Numbered from the stretch's first letter, positions 43,788 to 53,850 are shown. The stretch: 64,000 bases of DNA from Burkholderiales bacterium (GCA_016790635.1 JAEUOR010000002.1:1-64000); one strand, 5' to 3'. Numbers and translations are program-made. Notes: generated from the letters alone by a model not told the origin.

Positions 43788-44047
43788 GCGACCGGGGCTG
43801 CAGCTTTCCTGGCCAGGAGGCGGTCGATCTCCTCCGCGATCTGACCCACGGTCTCGATCGGCGCCGGTTCGCTGTTCATGTCGAGCCCGAAGCGTTCCTC
43901 CAGGCTGAAGAGGAACTCGATGGTTGCCAGCGAGTCAACGCCGAGATCGGCCAGCTTGCCCTCGGGCACCACCTGTTCGGCGCTCAGGTCGAACTGCTCC
44001 ATGAGCATCTCTTGAACGACCTCGAGCGTGGTCTTGTTGGTGGTCAT
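43784..44047 (-). CDS. Acyl carrier protein
   Basis: An 87-residue acidic helical carrier protein with the phosphopantetheine Ser39 in LGVDSLATIEF. Helix I is LEVVQEMLMEQFDL, and helix III ends with the EEIDRLLARK segment. Start ATG 44047 is preferred to ATG 44077: the longer start lies inside a TAGAAT -10 box on the minus strand (44081-44076). It overlaps the ketosynthase start by four bases and works with it as a dedicated ACP. A 4'-phosphopantetheinyl transferase is not in the window. Confidence 0.88.
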   Translation of the reverse strand: MTTNKTTLEVVQEMLMEQFDLSAEQVVPEGKLADLGVDSLATIEFLFSLEERFGLDMNSEPAPIETVGQIAEEIDRLLARKAAAPVA

Positions 44048-44075
44048 GACGCCAGTGCCGCGAACGAAAGCGCGC

Positions 44076-44081
44076 ATTCTA
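44076..44081 (-). promoter_or_regulatory. -10 box TAGAAT of the ACP-ketosynthase operon
   Basis: On the minus strand TAGAAT at 44081-44076 predicts transcription from near 44069 and a 22-base leader. It overlaps an upstream ATG and so rules that ATG out as the start. GTGAAG 16 bases further up is a poor -35 candidate. Confidence 0.4.
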
Positions 44082-44135
44082 GCGACATCCCCCGCTGCTT
44101 CACCCCAGCCGCCGCATCCCGCGCCGCCCGCCGTG

Positions 44136-45209
44136 TCAGAAGCGCTTGGTCAGCATGAGCGTGTTGCCGTCGCGCTTCATCTCGACGCGGTTGAGGAAGC
44201 TCATGCCCAAAAGGCCGATGCCGATGCCGGGTCCTTCCAGAACACTGCCGTCGACGTTGAAAAGCGTGATCGGTCCCAGTGCCACCGAGTCGAACTTGAC
44301 GCGCCAGGCGCGCACCGTGCCGTTGGCCGTCGAAGCCAGTACTGGCGTGCCGTTGCGGTAGTTGATGCCGACGCGCTGCGCGGTCGCGGCATCGATGGCG
44401 ATCAGGGTTGCGCCGGTATCGACCAGGAAGGGCAGCGCGACGCCGTTGATCTTGGCTTCCGCGGTGAACATTCCGCCGCGCGTCTCCTTGAGCTGGATAC
44501 TGGGCCGCGTATCGCGGCGCTCGCTGGGGCCGGAGCGCATGGCCAGGCGCAGGTTGCCGCCCTCGCGCGCCATCGACAGCTGCGACAGGAAGCTCATGCC
44601 GAGCAGCACGACATCCTTCGACCCGGCGCCTTCGCCGACGGCCGCGTCGATGTCGGTCAGGGTGATGGCGCCGACGCGCACGCTCCTGAGCGTCACCTGA
44701 TGGGCAGTGCGTGGCCCGCCGGCCGTGTTGGCCGTGAACGTCGGCCCGTTGCGCCACGCCAGTCCGATCCGGTCGGCCACCTCCGCTGGCAGGTAGACCA
44801 TGCTGGCCCCGCTATCGACCAGAAAACGCACCGCGCGATCATTGATCGCGCCGACGGCCAGGAAGTGCCCGGTGGAGTCGGCGGGAAGAACCACTTCGGC
44901 GCCGTTCGGTGCGGCCTGCCCTGCCGCCGCGGGAGGCGCGCCGCCGCGCCTGACGCCGGCCAGCGACTCCCCGACCCGCAGCGCACGCCGCTGGCCATCG
45001 ATTTCCAGGGTGGCTTCCGCGGCGCCGATGGCGACAACAGTCACGCCTTCTGCAGTACGCTGACCGACCGCCAGTGTGCGCGGCGCGCCCCCGTCGATGG
45101 AAACGACCGCCTTGCCCGGGAACAGCCCGACCAGGCTGACCTGCGTCGCCCAGGTCAGGGCGGGCAGCAGGGCAAGCCAGAGCGCGACCGCCGTGCGCAG
45201 CGTGCGCAT
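44136..45209 (-). CDS. Secreted protein with two tandem retropepsin-like aspartic protease domains
   Basis: A 357-residue exported protein (leader 1-21, ALTWA end). Residues 25-85 form a small beta-domain (LVGLFPGKAVVSID, then TVVAIGAAEATLEI). Two retropepsin-like domains follow. The first has FLVDSGASMVYLP with Asp132, ending LLGMSFLSQLSM (about 202-213). The second has FLVDTGATLIAID with Asp264, ending LLGMSFLNRVEM (about 333-344). Bacterial clan AA enzymes of the TIGR02281 type usually have one such domain and dimerise. Here two Asp-containing halves are in one chain, as in pepsins. It is preceded by yajQ, 4 bases upstream on the same strand, and followed by the ACP gene. Confidence 0.85.
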   Translation of the reverse strand: MRTLRTAVALWLALLPALTWATQVSLVGLFPGKAVVSIDGGAPRTLAVGQRTAEGVTVVAIGAAEATLEIDGQRRALRVGESLAGVRRGGAPPAAAGQAAPNGAEVVLPADSTGHFLAVGAINDRAVRFLVDSGASMVYLPAEVADRIGLAWRNGPTFTANTAGGPRTAHQVTLRSVRVGAITLTDIDAAVGEGAGSKDVVLLGMSFLSQLSMAREGGNLRLAMRSGPSERRDTRPSIQLKETRGGMFTAEAKINGVALPFLVDTGATLIAIDAATAQRVGINYRNGTPVLASTANGTVRAWRVKFDSVALGPITLFNVDGSVLEGPGIGIGLLGMSFLNRVEMKRDGNTLMLTKRF

Positions 45210-45213
45210 GACC

Positions 45214-45699
45214 CTAGTCGCGAAAATTCTGGAAAGCGAGCGGGAACTCCGTCACCTCGCGGCGCACCAGCGCGATGGCCGCCTGCAGGTCGTCGCGTTT
45301 GGGCCCGGCCACGCGCACGGATTCGCCCTGGATACTGGGCGTGACCTTGATCCTGGCGTCCTTGATCAGGCGCACGACGCGCCGCGCCAGTTCGGAATCG
45401 ATGCCGTTGCGTACCTTGATCGATTGCTTCATCTTGTCGCCGCCGATCTTCTCCGGCGTGCCCGCATCGAGAAAGCGCACGTCAACCGAGCGTTTGGCCA
45501 TCTTGGCGAAGAGGACGTCGCGCACCTGGCCCAACTTGAACTCGTCATCGGCAAAAGCAATCAGTTCGCGTTCCTTCTGCTCGACGCGCGCGTCAGAACC
45601 CTTGAAATCGAAGCGATTGGCAACCTCCTTGTTGGCCTGGTCGATCGCGTTCCTGACTTCGACCATATTGGCTTCGAGAACGATGTCGAATGAGGGCAT
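45214..45699 (-). CDS. yajQ: YajQ-family nucleotide-binding protein
   Basis: A 161-residue protein of the YajQ family (two ferredoxin-like RRM domains); some members bind cyclic di-GMP or tRNA/rRNA. Signatures: [19 protein letters not shown], the FDFKGSDA segment, [19 protein letters not shown] and [16 protein letters not shown] 45699 gives the usual 161 residues; upstream frame is only overlap with the divergent region. On the minus strand TACAAT (45734-45729) gives a possible -10 box and 23-base leader. Divergent from murB. Which ligand it binds here is unknown. Confidence 0.94.
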   Translation of the reverse strand: MPSFDIVLEANMVEVRNAIDQANKEVANRFDFKGSDARVEQKERELIAFADDEFKLGQVRDVLFAKMAKRSVDVRFLDAGTPEKIGGDKMKQSIKVRNGIDSELARRVVRLIKDARIKVTPSIQGESVRVAGPKRDDLQAAIALVRREVTEFPLAFQNFRD

Positions 45700-45728
45700 G
45701 GGGAAAAATCCAGGCAGGCCGGCAGACC

Positions 45729-45776
45729 ATTGTAGTGGCGAAGCCCGCGCGAGGCGAGGCGCCGGCATCGTATAAA
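45729..45776. promoter_or_regulatory. Divergent yajQ/murB promoter region
   Basis: Minus-strand TACAAT (45734-45729) faces yajQ and plus-strand TATAAA (45771-45776) faces murB, giving leaders of about 23 and 28 bases. Neither has a clear -35 box, and the two hexamers lie 36 bases apart. Confidence 0.35.
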
Positions 45777-45810
45777 TTCCGCTTCCGGCGCCGGCTTGCG
45801 CCTCCGTCCC

Positions 45811-46827
45811 ATGCCCATCCTCGAACACGACGTAGCCCTCCGGGAATACAACACCCTGGGCCTGGCGGTACGCGCCCGGCGCCTGGTGCGCTGCCGCAGC
45901 GCGGCCGATGTGGCCTGGGCGGTCGCGCTGGCGCGTCGCGAGGGCTGGCAGCGCCTGGTTCTGGGAGGCGGCAGCAATGTCGTCTTCACGGGGGATTTTG
46001 CCGGCCTGGTACTGCGCATGGAGAGTCGCGGCATGGCGCTGGCGGGACGCGATGCGCGCTCGCGCCTGGTGCGGATCGCGGCCGGCGAGGACTGGCATGG
46101 CGTGGTCATGGCCACGCTCGCACGCGGCTGGCCGGGGCTGGAGAACCTGGCGCTGATTCCCGGCACGGTCGGCGCGGCGCCGGTGCAGAACATCGGCGCT
46201 TACGGCGTCGAGCTGGAATCGCGCTTCGAATCACTGCGCGCCTTCGACACGCAGGCCGGTCGGGTGCTGCAGATGGATCATGGCGCTTGCGGTTTCGGTT
46301 ACCGCGACAGCGTCTTCAAGCGGAATCCGGGGCGCTTCGTGATCCTGGAGGTGACCCTGCGCCTGCCGCTGGTGCATGCCCCGGTCACGACCTATGCCGA
46401 TGTGCGGGATACGCTCCTTGCGCGCGGCATCACACAGCCGTCGGCGCAGGACATCGCCGCAATCGTCATCGCGGCCCGGCGGTCCAAGCTCCCGGACCCC
46501 GCCTTGCTCGGCAACGTCGGCAGCTTCTTCAAGAATCCGATCGTCAGCGCGGCGCGCATGGCTGCGTTGCAGGCGGCGCACCCCGGGTTGAACGGGCACA
46601 TCCAGGCCGACGGCAACTTCAAGCTGGCGGCGGCGTGGTTGATCGACCAGGCCGGCTGGAAGGGACGTCGGGTGGGCGCGGCGGCGGTGCACGAGCGGCA
46701 CGCCCTGGTGTTGGTCAATCGCGGCGGTGCCACCTCCGATGAGGTCGCGCGCCTGGCAACGACGATCCGTGCCGACATCCGGCGGCGCTACGCGATCGAC
46801 CTGGAGGTGGAGCCGGTTTTTGTCTGA
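45811..46827 (+). CDS. murB: UDP-N-acetylenolpyruvoylglucosamine reductase
   Basis: A 338-residue FAD enzyme, the second dedicated step of peptidoglycan precursor synthesis (NADPH reduction of the enolpyruvyl group). FAD motifs: [20 protein letters not shown] and AGEDWHGVV. Substrate motifs: [19 protein letters not shown], then YRDSVFK with the catalytic Ser, and the C-terminal Glu in [19 protein letters not shown] marks the type I enzyme. ATG 45811 is preferred; a TTG 15 bases earlier is in frame. The gene is monocistronic or shares a promoter with the flavin reductase 105 bases downstream. Confidence 0.95.
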   Translation: MPILEHDVALREYNTLGLAVRARRLVRCRSAADVAWAVALARREGWQRLVLGGGSNVVFTGDFAGLVLRMESRGMALAGRDARSRLVRIAAGEDWHGVVMATLARGWPGLENLALIPGTVGAAPVQNIGAYGVELESRFESLRAFDTQAGRVLQMDHGACGFGYRDSVFKRNPGRFVILEVTLRLPLVHAPVTTYADVRDTLLARGITQPSAQDIAAIVIAARRSKLPDPALLGNVGSFFKNPIVSAARMAALQAAHPGLNGHIQADGNFKLAAAWLIDQAGWKGRRVGAAAVHERHALVLVNRGGATSDEVARLATTIRADIRRRYAIDLEVEPVFV

Positions 46828-46932
46828 GGCCGCGTTGGCATGACCGCGCGGCCCGTCTGGCTTCGTCGATACGCTAGAGTTCAGCCAAAGCGCGCCTGCG
46901 CCGGGCGCCGCGACCCACATTTCGTCGACATC

Positions 46933-47574
46933 ATGGATTTCGATTTTTCCCAGCTTACCGAGTATCAGCGCTACAAGCTCATGGCCAGCCTGATCGTGCC
47001 GCGGCCGATCGCGCTGGTCACGACGCTCTCTGCCAACGGCGTGGTCAACGCCGCACCGTTCTCGATGTTCAACATGATGGGCGAGGAACCGCCGATCGTG
47101 ATGATCAGTGTCAACAAGCACTCTGACGGGCAGATCAAGGATACGGCCGCGAACATACTGGCCAGTGGCGAGTTCGTCGTGCACCTGGCCGACGAGGCCA
47201 TCGCCGAACAGATGCACGCCTGCGGCGAACGTCTGCCTCCGGAGGTGAGCGAGGTGGAGCGGGTCGGATTCTCCACCGCGCCCAGCAATGCGGTCGCGCC
47301 GCCGCGCATCGTCGAGGCGCCGGTCGCCTTCGAGTGTCGCCTGTGGGAGAAGCTCGAGACCGATAGCCGCTACATCTTCATCGGCCGCGTCCTCTGGCTG
47401 CATGCCCGCGAGGGACTCATCGACATCGAGTCGTTTCGCGTGCGGCTGCAGGACTACTTCCCGGTCGCGCGCTTCGGCGCCAGCTTCTACATCAACACGC
47501 GCGAACGCTATCCGCTGGGCGTTGCGGGGGGCGGCGGGCAGGCATCGCGCGCGACCCCGATCGACGAGATCTGA
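46933..47574 (+). CDS. Flavin-reductase-family (FMN-binding split barrel) protein
   Basis: A 213-residue protein of the flavin reductase-like family. The FMN-binding pattern is YKLMASLIVPRPIALVTTLSANG, then NAAPFSMFNMMGEEPPIVMISVN and DTAANILASGEFVVHL. Such proteins either reduce flavin for a partner oxygenase or carry bound FMN. ATG 46933 is taken as the start; an upstream ATG at 46840 adds a basic, low-complexity stretch. It is 72 bases ahead of the core-MetE gene, which suggests a functional pair because some short MetE enzymes depend on oxygen and partner redox proteins. Confidence 0.85.
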   Translation: MDFDFSQLTEYQRYKLMASLIVPRPIALVTTLSANGVVNAAPFSMFNMMGEEPPIVMISVNKHSDGQIKDTAANILASGEFVVHLADEAIAEQMHACGERLPPEVSEVERVGFSTAPSNAVAPPRIVEAPVAFECRLWEKLETDSRYIFIGRVLWLHAREGLIDIESFRVRLQDYFPVARFGASFYINTRERYPLGVAGGGGQASRATPIDEI

Positions 47575-47646
47575 GGCGAACGGACCTGCCTCGGCCACCC
47601 CATCACCGATTCACGCAACGCGCCTTGCGCCTCAAAGGGAGATCCC

Positions 47647-48684
47647 ATGTTCGAACCCACCATCGTCGGCAGCCTGCCCAAGCCCGCCTGGCTGGCGGAG
47701 ACCGGCAAGCTGTGGCCGCAGTGGCGCGCTGACGGCGCCGACCTGGCCGCGGCCAAGCGTGACGCCACGCTCTTGTGGCTCAAGGCCCAGGAGGACGCAG
47801 GGCTTGCCGTCGTGACCGACGGCGAGCAGTCGCGCCAGCATTTCGTGCACGGCTTTCTCGAGTTCGTCGACGGCATCGACTTCGAGAACAAGGTCAAGAT
47901 GGGCATTCGCGACAACCGTTACGACGCGATGGTGCCGCAAGTGGTGGGCCCGCTGGCACTGAAGGGCCGGGTGCATGCCGACGAAGCGCGCTTCGCCAGG
48001 GCCCACACGCACAAGAAGCTCAAGATCACCCTGCCCGGGCCGATGACCATCGTCGACACCGTGGCCGACCGCTTCTATGGCAGCAAGGAAAAGCTCGCCA
48101 TGGCGTTCGCGGAGATCCTCAACACCGAGGCGCGTGCTCTGGAGGCCGATGGGGTCGATGTGATCCAGTTCGACGAGCCGGCCTTCAACGTCTACATGGA
48201 CGACGTCAGGTCCTGGGGAATACGCGCGCTGGAACGCTCCATCGAAGGACTGCATGTCACCACCGTCGTGCACATCTGCTACGGCTACGGCATCAAGGCC
48301 AACCTGGACTGGAAGGAGACCCTGGGCGGGGAGTGGCGGCAGTACGAGGCGATCTTTCCGGCCATCGCCGCCAGTCGCATCGACCAGGTCTCGCTGGAAT
48401 GCGCCAATTCGAAGGTGCCTCCCGAACTCATGCGCCTGCTCAAGGGCAAGGACGTGCTGGTCGGCGTGATCGACGTCGCGAGTGACCGCGTCGAGACCGC
48501 AGAGGAGGTCGCGGCGACCATCGGCAGGGCACTGAACTACGTGCCGGCCGCGCACCTGATTCCCTGCACCAACTGCGGCATGGCGCCGATGGATCGCGAG
48601 GTGGCGCTGGCCAAGCTTACGGCGCTCACGCAAGGGGCGGCGCTGGCGCGAGAGCGCTACACGGACAGCGGCCAGCCGCGCTAG
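47647..48684 (+). CDS. Core-MetE-type cobalamin-independent methionine synthase
   Basis: A 345-residue protein equal to the C-terminal catalytic half of MetE, without the N-terminal folate-binding half. Zinc ligands are in HICYGYG (His and Cys), SLECANS (Glu) and PCTNCGM (Cys). The family start MFEPTIVGSLPKP and DGEQSRQHF, QFDEPAFN are seen. Short MetE proteins use methyl donors other than polyglutamyl methyltetrahydrofolate; some need a partner such as DUF1852 and oxygen. No DUF1852 gene is in the window; a flavin reductase precedes it. AAGGGAG lies before ATG 47647. Methyltransferase toward another thiol is an alternative. Confidence 0.85.
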   Translation: MFEPTIVGSLPKPAWLAETGKLWPQWRADGADLAAAKRDATLLWLKAQEDAGLAVVTDGEQSRQHFVHGFLEFVDGIDFENKVKMGIRDNRYDAMVPQVVGPLALKGRVHADEARFARAHTHKKLKITLPGPMTIVDTVADRFYGSKEKLAMAFAEILNTEARALEADGVDVIQFDEPAFNVYMDDVRSWGIRALERSIEGLHVTTVVHICYGYGIKANLDWKETLGGEWRQYEAIFPAIAASRIDQVSLECANSKVPPELMRLLKGKDVLVGVIDVASDRVETAEEVAATIGRALNYVPAAHLIPCTNCGMAPMDREVALAKLTALTQGAALARERYTDSGQPR

Positions 48685-48707
48685 ACCAAAGCGGTGGTGT
48701 GCCGCGA

Positions 48708-49100
48708 CTACTTCTTGGGCGCGTCGTCCTCGTTGCAGCGCGCCTTGGCCATCTGTGCGTCCAGGCTCTTGCGCTGCTCGGTGTACTTCGCCATCTGATC
48801 GGCGTTGCCGCCGCGCGAGAGGATTCCCGAGACGATCTCGCGATTCGCCTTGAGCGGGTCGCACTGTGCCTTCTTGATCGCGCTGGCGCGTTCGGCCGCG
48901 GACTTGTCGAGGGGGGCGTTGCCGGTGCCCGGCGTGGACGCGGCTGCCGGGGGCTTGGGCACGTTCCTGGCGTCGACCGGCACCCCGCCGGGGCAGGGTG
49001 AGGCCTGATAGACGTTGCCGCACTTGTACATGGTCTGCGCGGCGGCGCCCGACGCGGCGAGGGTCAGCGCGGCGGCAAGAAAAGAGAGGGCGAATCGCAT
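48708..49100 (-). CDS. Exported DUF4124 protein
   Basis: A 130-residue secreted protein. The signal peptide is 1-21 (LSFLAAALTLAASGAAAQ). A short DUF4124-like segment follows (MYKCGNVYQASPCPGG) with two cysteines, next a proline-rich linker, and a charged helix (ERASAIKKAQCDPLKANREI). DUF4124 proteins are common in beta- and gammaproteobacterial periplasms and have no known role. It ends the arginine gene block on the same strand, 15 bases after argG, and could be co-transcribed with it. Confidence 0.8.
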   Translation of the reverse strand: MRFALSFLAAALTLAASGAAAQTMYKCGNVYQASPCPGGVPVDARNVPKPPAAASTPGTGNAPLDKSAAERASAIKKAQCDPLKANREIVSGILSRGGNADQMAKYTEQRKSLDAQMAKARCNEDDAPKK

Positions 49101-49115
49101 GATCAGGAGGACGGC

Positions 49116-50374
<1,259 letters not shown>

Positions 50375-50378
<4 letters not shown>

Positions 50379-51298
50379 TTCGCTTCCACTTTTCCCAGTA
50401 ACAGGTATTCGAGCAGGGCCTTCTGCACGTGCAGGCGATTCTCGGCCTCGTCCCACACCACCGAATGCGGCCCGTCGATGACCGCCGCCTCGACTTCCTC
50501 GCCGCGATGCGCTGGCAGGCAGTGCATGAAGAGGGCGTCGGGCCGGGCCGCGCGCATCATGTCGGCATCGACACACCAGTCGGCAAAGGCTTTTTTTCGC
50601 GCCTCGTTTTCAGCCTCGAATCCCATCGAGGTCCAGACATCGGTGGTGACCAGGTCGGCGCCGCGCGCGGCGTCCATCGGGTCTGCGAATTCCTCGAAGT
50701 GGTCCTGGCCGAAGAGCCCGGCGCGCTCCGGCTCGACCTCATAGCCCGGCGGGGTCGATACGTGCACGTTGAAGTCCAGCACCTCGGCGGCCTGCAGCCA
50801 GGTGTTGCACATGTTGTTGGAATCGCCGATCCAGGCCACGGTCTTGCCGGCGATCGACCCGCGGTGCTCGATGTAGGTGAAGATGTCGGCCAGCACCTGG
50901 CAAGGGTGATATTCGTTGGTCAGCCCATTGATGACCGGCACGCGCGAGTTGGCCGCGAAGCGTTCGATGATGTCCTGCTCGAAGGTGCGGATCATGACCG
51001 CGTCGACCATGCGGCTGATCACCTGTGCGGCGTCCTCAACAGGCTCGCCGCGCCCCAGCTGGGTATCGCGCGTGGACAGGAAGATCGACGAACCGCCCAG
51101 CTGCTGCATGCCGGCCTCGAAGGACAGGCGCGTGCGCGTCGAATTCTTCTCGAAGATCATCGCCAGGTGGCGGTCGAAGAGCGGGTGGTAGGTCTCGAAG
51201 GACTTGAATTTGGCCTTGATCCACGCGGCGCGCGCGAACAGGTGCTCGAACTCGCCGCGCGAGAAGTCCTTGAACTGGAGAAAATGTCTGATCGCCAT
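50375..51298 (-). CDS. argF: Ornithine carbamoyltransferase
   Basis: A 307-residue transcarbamylase forming citrulline from ornithine and carbamoyl phosphate. STRTR in [12 protein letters not shown] binds carbamoyl phosphate, [11 protein letters not shown] contains HPCQ, and [10 protein letters not shown] binds ornithine. ATG 51298 matches the family start ([12 protein letters not shown]). On the minus strand a perfect TATAAT (51365-51360) lies 55 bases upstream of the start as -10 box. It is the first gene of argF-argG. Divergent from the DHH phosphoesterase. Confidence 0.97.
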
Positions 51299-51359
51299 GG
51301 GCGAGCGTGTCGCGCTGCTCGAAAAACAGCGCGAGATATGAAACACTGGCAAGCCTTAA

Positions 51360-51365
51360 ATTATA
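51360..51365 (-). promoter_or_regulatory. -10 box TATAAT of argF-argG
   Basis: On the minus strand a perfect TATAAT at 51365-51360 predicts transcription from near 51353 and a 55-base leader to argF. The -35 area is poor (TCTGTC at 17 bases). The AT-rich patch could also serve the divergent DHH gene. Confidence 0.5.
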
Positions 51366-51401
51366 GCTGACCCCTCACGTGCGACAGAGGCGAACCAAGC
51401 G

Positions 51402-52358
51402 ATGACACGCCGCGTGCTGGTGTTCAACGGCGACGCCGACGGCCTGTGCGCGGCGCAGCAACTGCGCCTGTCGGGCTTTGTTCCCGATGCCATTGTCACC
51501 GGGGTCAAACGCGACATCGGGCTCCTTGCGCGGGTGGAACCCGCCTGCGACCTGCGCGTCGCGGTGGCCGACATTTCGCTGGATGTGAATCGCGCCGACC
51601 TGCTGCGCCTCTTGGACGCCGGCGCGAAGGTCGATTGGTACGACCACCATTTCGCAGGCGAGATCCCGCCGCATGCCGGGCTCACCGCGCGCATCGAGAC
51701 CGCCCCCGACCGCTGCTCGGCGCTGATCGTCGACGCGGCACTGTCCGGTCGTTTCAGTTCGTGGGCGGTGGCGGCAGCATTCGGCGACAACCTCGGTGAG
51801 GTTGCGGCGCGGCGCGGGGCAGCCGCCGGTCACGATGAGGCCGCGCTCATGGTGCTGCGCGAATTCGGCGAACTCCTCAACTACAACGCCTACGGCGAGA
51901 GCGAGGAAGACCTGCATCACCCGCCCGCACAGGTGTTTGCCGGCTTCGGCGATTGCGCCGACGCGCTTGCCTATGCCCGCGACGCCGCGATCGTCCCGCA
52001 ACTGCGCGCAGGCATGGCCGAGGATCTGGCGCTCGCGCGCGCTGTGCCATCCCGCTCGATTGGTGCGGGGGCACGGCTATTGGTGCTGCCGGCTGTTGCC
52101 TGGGCGCGTCGCGCATCCGGGGTATTGGCCAACGAACTCGCGCGGTCGCGGCCGGGGCAGGCGCATGCGGTCCTGACGTCTGCCCCAGGCGGTTACCAGG
52201 TCAGCGTGCGGGCTCCCCTGTCCCGACCTTATGGTGCTGCGGCACTGTGCCGTCGCTTCGCCACCGGCGGAGGGCGCGAGGCAGCCGGTGGAATCAATCA
52301 CCTGCCGCACGCCGACCTCGCGCGCTTCGAGGCCGCGCTGGCAGTTGCCTACGGGTAG
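51402..52358 (+). CDS. DHH-family phosphoesterase
   Basis: A 318-residue protein of the DHH/DHHA1 superfamily. Metal and catalytic motifs: FNGDADGLCAAQQ (residues 8-20), DWYDHHFAG near 82, and the DHHA1 loop GGGREAAGGINHLP near the C-terminus. This group includes nano-RNA phosphodiesterases and pAp or c-di-NMP hydrolases; related two-domain proteins of proteobacteria remain uncharacterised. ATG 51402 follows a weak site. The stop is 100 bases before malonyl-CoA decarboxylase with an AT-rich regulatory region in between, so they are probably separate units. Confidence 0.82.
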   Translation: MTRRVLVFNGDADGLCAAQQLRLSGFVPDAIVTGVKRDIGLLARVEPACDLRVAVADISLDVNRADLLRLLDAGAKVDWYDHHFAGEIPPHAGLTARIETAPDRCSALIVDAALSGRFSSWAVAAAFGDNLGEVAARRGAAAGHDEAALMVLREFGELLNYNAYGESEEDLHHPPAQVFAGFGDCADALAYARDAAIVPQLRAGMAEDLALARAVPSRSIGAGARLLVLPAVAWARRASGVLANELARSRPGQAHAVLTSAPGGYQVSVRAPLSRPYGAAALCRRFATGGGREAAGGINHLPHADLARFEAALAVAYG

Positions 52359-52371
52359 ACCCTGTGGGATT

Positions 52372-52412
52372 TTGACAACAATTAACCGTAAATTGGATGA
52401 TGTTGTCGTCAA
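52372..52412 (+). promoter_or_regulatory. Paired TTG-N4-CAA operator-like sites before the malonate operon
   Basis: TTGACAACAA (52372-52381) and TTGTCGTCAA (52403-52412) have the same TTG-N4-CAA pattern, 31 bases start-to-start (about three DNA turns). Their arms also form the long inverted repeat GACAACA/TGTTGTC. TTGACA at the first site is also a -35 candidate. The pattern is like the TTGTATACAA operator reported for the GntR-type malonate regulator MatR, as I recall it. The region is strikingly AT-rich against the GC-rich genome. No MatR gene is in the window. Confidence 0.5.
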
Positions 52413-52458
52413 ATAAAGGCAAAATGATGTAGTCAGCGGTCTTTCCCGTCATCGATTC

Positions 52459-53850
52459 ATGTCATCCACCGACGCGGCCCCCGACGCTGCCGATGCCCGC
52501 AGCCCGCTAGCCCGCATTTCGTCCTGGTTCAAGGAGCGGGTAAAGACCGAGGACGACCCGTCCCCGGCTGGTGGCGAGTTGCGCGCCTGGCAGCGCGAAC
52601 TCGATGCCTGCGCGCGCGAACAGGGCGGTCCGGTGGCGGCCCGGGCGCGGGCGCGCGAGCTCATCGACCTCTACCTGGCCATGAATGGGGTGACCCGCCT
52701 GGAGGCCCTGCGGGTCTTCACCACCCGCCTGGGCCCGAATCCCGAAAACATCGCCGCTGCCGCCGCGCGCCATGCGAGCGCGCTTGGTTCGGCCGATGAG
52801 TGGCAGGCGGAAATGGCGCTGCGCGCCAGCCTGGCCTCGCCGCGCGCGCGCGTGATCCGCCAGTTCGGTGCCGCGCCGCACGGCGTGCGTTTTTTGGTTG
52901 ACCTGCGCGCAGACCTCCTCGGGCGCCTTGACGAGGCGCCTGAGCTCGCCGTGCTGGAAGATGAACTGGCACTGCAACTGGGCGACTGGTTCGACGTCGG
53001 CTTTCTCGAACTCAAGCGCCTTTCGTGGGAATCGCCCGCGCATGTTCTCGAGAAGCTCATGCAATACGAGGCGGTGCACGAGATCCGCTCCTGGACCGAC
53101 ATGAAGAACCGGCTCGACCACGACCGCAGGGTCTACGCGTTCTTCCATCCGCGCCTGAAGGACGAGCCGCTGGTGTTCGTCGAGGTCGCGCTCACGGAGG
53201 CCATCGCCGGCAACGTGCAGGCGATTCTCGATGAAGGCGCGCCGCTGTTCGATCCCAGGCGCGCCCGCGCGGCGATGTTCTACTCGATTTCCAGTACCCA
53301 GGAAGGCTTGCGCGGCATTTCCTTCGGCAACTTCCTGATCAAGCGCGTGGTCGAGGACCTCAAACGCGACTTCCCGCGCCTGCAGCAGTTTTCCACGCTG
53401 TCGCCGATGCCGGGATTTGCGCGCTGGCTGGCGGCGACCTCCGGCGTGCCCACCGCGCTGCGCGACGCCCTCGCGCGTCGCGACTGGTTCGACGATGCCA
53501 AACTTTCGGCCGAGCTGCGCGCCCCGCTCATGAGCCTGGCCGCGCAATACCTGCTGGAAGCCAAGCGCGGCGCGGGACCGGCGCCGGCGCAGCCGCTGGA
53601 CGCCGTGGCGCGCTTTCATCTGGGCAACGGCGCGCGTGCCGAACGCCTGCAGTGGCTGGCGGACCGCTCGCCCAAGGGGCTTTCCCAGTCGCACGGACTG
53701 ATGGTCAACTATCTATATGACCTTGACGAGATCGAAGCCAACGTCACCCGCCTGTCGACATCCGGCGAAGTCGCCGCTGGCCCACGCATGCAGCGCCTGG
53801 CACAGATCGGCGCGCGCATGCGGTCCGAAGCGGCAGCGAGTGCAGGTTAA
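52459..53850 (+). CDS. mcd: Malonyl-CoA decarboxylase
   Basis: A 463-residue enzyme converting malonyl-CoA to acetyl-CoA and CO2. The N-terminal helical domain (about 1-190) is followed by a GNAT-fold catalytic domain: VFVEVALTEAI, SISSTQEGLRGISFGNFLIKRVV, FSTLSPMPGFARWL, and HGLMVNYLYDL with the catalytic His near the C-terminus. The Ser/His pair is present. It is first of a four-gene set with a Bug receptor, enoyl-CoA hydratase-like protein and CoA-transferase, which matches malonate use: import, CoA loading, decarboxylation. Upstream paired repeats look like operator sites. Confidence 0.94.
   Translation: MSSTDAAPDAADARSPLARISSWFKERVKTEDDPSPAGGELRAWQRELDACAREQGGPVAARARARELIDLYLAMNGVTRLEALRVFTTRLGPNPENIAAAAARHASALGSADEWQAEMALRASLASPRARVIRQFGAAPHGVRFLVDLRADLLGRLDEAPELAVLEDELALQLGDWFDVGFLELKRLSWESPAHVLEKLMQYEAVHEIRSWTDMKNRLDHDRRVYAFFHPRLKDEPLVFVEVALTEAIAGNVQAILDEGAPLFDPRRARAAMFYSISSTQEGLRGISFGNFLIKRVVEDLKRDFPRLQQFSTLSPMPGFARWLAATSGVPTALRDALARRDWFDDAKLSAELRAPLMSLAAQYLLEAKRGAGPAPAQPLDAVARFHLGNGARAERLQWLADRSPKGLSQSHGLMVNYLYDLDEIEANVTRLSTSGEVAAGPRMQRLAQIGARMRSEAAASAG

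Noticed and set aside
44048-44077. ATG 44077 as ACP start
   Set aside because: The codon is part of TAGAAT, a probable -10 box, and the shorter start matches usual ACP length.
48685-48707. Terminator between the MetE-like gene and the DUF4124 gene
   Set aside because: The 23-base gap shows no convincing inverted repeat.
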